From positions 1 to 6,695 of the forward strand of contig DAOVRB010000058.1 in the NCBI GenBank assembly GCA_030628325.1: a DNA stretch of 6,695 nt, in the 5' to 3' direction. This document shows positions 6,233 to 6,695 of this stretch, one piece after another. Position 1 is the first letter of the stretch. Each line of letters opens with the position of its first letter. Made by a program: the position numbers and the translations under genes. A model generated the notes under the pieces. That model saw nothing but the letters and a program-made list of their open reading frames with translations, made no database searches and was not told the origin of the DNA. Source of the DNA: Methanomicrobiaceae archaeon. GTDB taxonomy: Archaea; Halobacteriota; Methanomicrobia; Methanomicrobiales; Methanomicrobiaceae.

Positions 6233-6655
6233 TTATTTCTCAAACTCCTTAAGTGGGCTTGGACCAAGCTCAGTGATGGTATTTACAACATCTGTCATGA
6301 CCTCACCCCATTTCACACCCTCAGATGCAGAAACGAAGGTCATTCTGAGCCTGTTGTCATTAAGGCCAATATTTTTAAGGATGTTCTTTACAAGGAACAT
6401 ACGTTTTGCACACTTAAAGTTGCCCTCGAGATAGTGGCAGTCACCAAAGTGACACCCGGAAACAAGGACACCATCGGCGCCATCCTGAAACGCCTTCATA
6501 ATGAAGAGCGGATCCACACGACCTGTACACATTACACGGACTGCACGGACATCAGTAGGATACTGTACACGTGCACCACCTGCAAGATCTGCTCCTGCAT
6601 AGGAACACCAGTTACAGATGATTGCGATAATCTTTGGTTTCCATTCGTCTGACAT
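6233..6655 (-). CDS. mvhD: MvhD, delta-subunit iron-sulfur protein linking heterodisulfide reductase to its electron donor
   Basis: MvhD carries a [2Fe-2S] cluster and passes electrons from the F420-non-reducing hydrogenase or formate dehydrogenase to HdrA for flavin-based bifurcation. The 140-residue product has the family cysteines: CNWC (14-17), MCTGRVDP (Cys43), SGCHFGDCHY (Cys68, Cys73) and Cys82. I chose the ATG at 6655. A perfect GGAGGTGA site lies six bases upstream, against three bases for a GTG at 6658 that would add one residue. The ATG overlaps the TGA of the upstream gene as TGATG, suggesting coupled translation. No mvhG or mvhA hydrogenase gene is visible here. It is followed instead by fwdDBAC, so the likely job is to connect Hdr with formate dehydrogenase or hydrogenase inside an Hdr-Fwd complex. 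Family assignment is firm. The partner is inferred from context. Confidence 0.93.
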   Translation of the reverse strand: MSDEWKPKIIAIICNWCSYAGADLAGGARVQYPTDVRAVRVMCTGRVDPLFIMKAFQDGADGVLVSGCHFGDCHYLEGNFKCAKRMFLVKNILKNIGLNDNRLRMTFVSASEGVKWGEVMTDVVNTITELGPSPLKEFEK

Positions 6656-6695
6656 CACTCTTCACCTCCAATGAGGAATGCATCTATCTGGCTAA
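6655..6695 (-). CDS. C-terminal end of an upstream gene, possibly hdrA (partial)
   Basis: In the frame ending at TGA (6655-6657), the minus strand encodes SQIDAFLIGGEE and then stops. The start is outside the window. The TGA shares its A with the mvhD ATG, and the mvhD ribosome binding site lies inside this coding end, both typical of an operon. The tail resembles the Q-I-x-x-Q-I-[ED]-A-[FL] ends of heterodisulfide reductase subunit A, and hdrA commonly precedes or is fused to mvhD in methanogens. Twelve residues are too few for a firm product call, so I leave the gene symbol empty. Another iron-sulfur or Fwd subunit is possible. Confidence 0.55.
   Translation of the reverse strand, partial: SQIDAFLIGGEE
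6662..6669 (-). promoter_or_regulatory. Ribosome binding site of mvhD (decides the start)
   Basis: The minus strand reads GGAGGTGA, a full eight-base match to the archaeal 16S 3' end and the best such site in the window. The spacing of six bases to the ATG at 6655 is ideal, while the GTG at 6658 would be only three bases away. Confidence 0.88.

Noticed and set aside
6656..6658. GTG at 6658 as the mvhD start
   Set aside because: Only three bases from the GGAGGTGA site. The adjacent ATG at 6655 has six-base spacing and overlaps the upstream stop as TGATG.
1..6695. CRISPR array, insertion sequence, tRNA or rRNA gene
   Set aside because: No regularly spaced repeats, transposase, terminal inverted repeats or RNA gene signatures were seen on either strand.

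Overview
The window comes from a hydrogenotrophic or formate-using methanogenic archaeon, most likely of the order Methanomicrobiales. All recognisable genes belong to the core of methanogenesis, and all lie on the minus strand. The translation signals are archaeal: GGAGGTGA-type ribosome binding sites matching the 16S 3' end, TATA-type promoter elements and oligo-T terminators. The order is inferred from gene content (hdrA-like end, free-standing mvhD, then fwdDBAC, with mcrBD downstream). The genus cannot be fixed from the sequence alone.

Read in transcription order, from right to left, the window begins with the last 12 codons of an upstream gene, possibly hdrA. It then runs through mvhD (6233-6655), fwdD (5811-6218), fwdB (4498-5811), fwdA (2776-4494) and fwdC (1963-2763). 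These genes overlap or are separated by 3 to 14 bases, nearly all with their own good ribosome binding site, so they form one operon. A T7 tract five bases after the fwdC stop is the likely terminator. A 443-base AT-rich spacer (1520-1962) follows. It holds the mcr promoter region, several perfect dyads, a second T7 tract and a plus-strand hairpin with a T-run, but no convincing gene. The mcr operon then starts with mcrB (218-1519) and the 5' part of mcrD (1-194), which runs off the window.

Functionally, the window pairs the first and last steps of CO2 reduction to methane. Fwd/Fmd reduces and fixes CO2 onto methanofuran using low-potential ferredoxin electrons. Mcr releases methane and produces the CoM-S-S-CoB heterodisulfide. 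Heterodisulfide reductase with MvhD regenerates the thiols and, by flavin-based bifurcation, supplies low-potential electrons back to Fwd. An operon carrying mvhD (and perhaps hdrA) with fwdDBAC fits the Hdr-MvhD-Fwd supercomplex described from Methanospirillum hungatei. No mobile element, CRISPR array, tRNA or rRNA was seen. I found no undescribed system. The most interesting parts are the operon composition and the unexplained symmetric elements in the fwdC-mcrB spacer.
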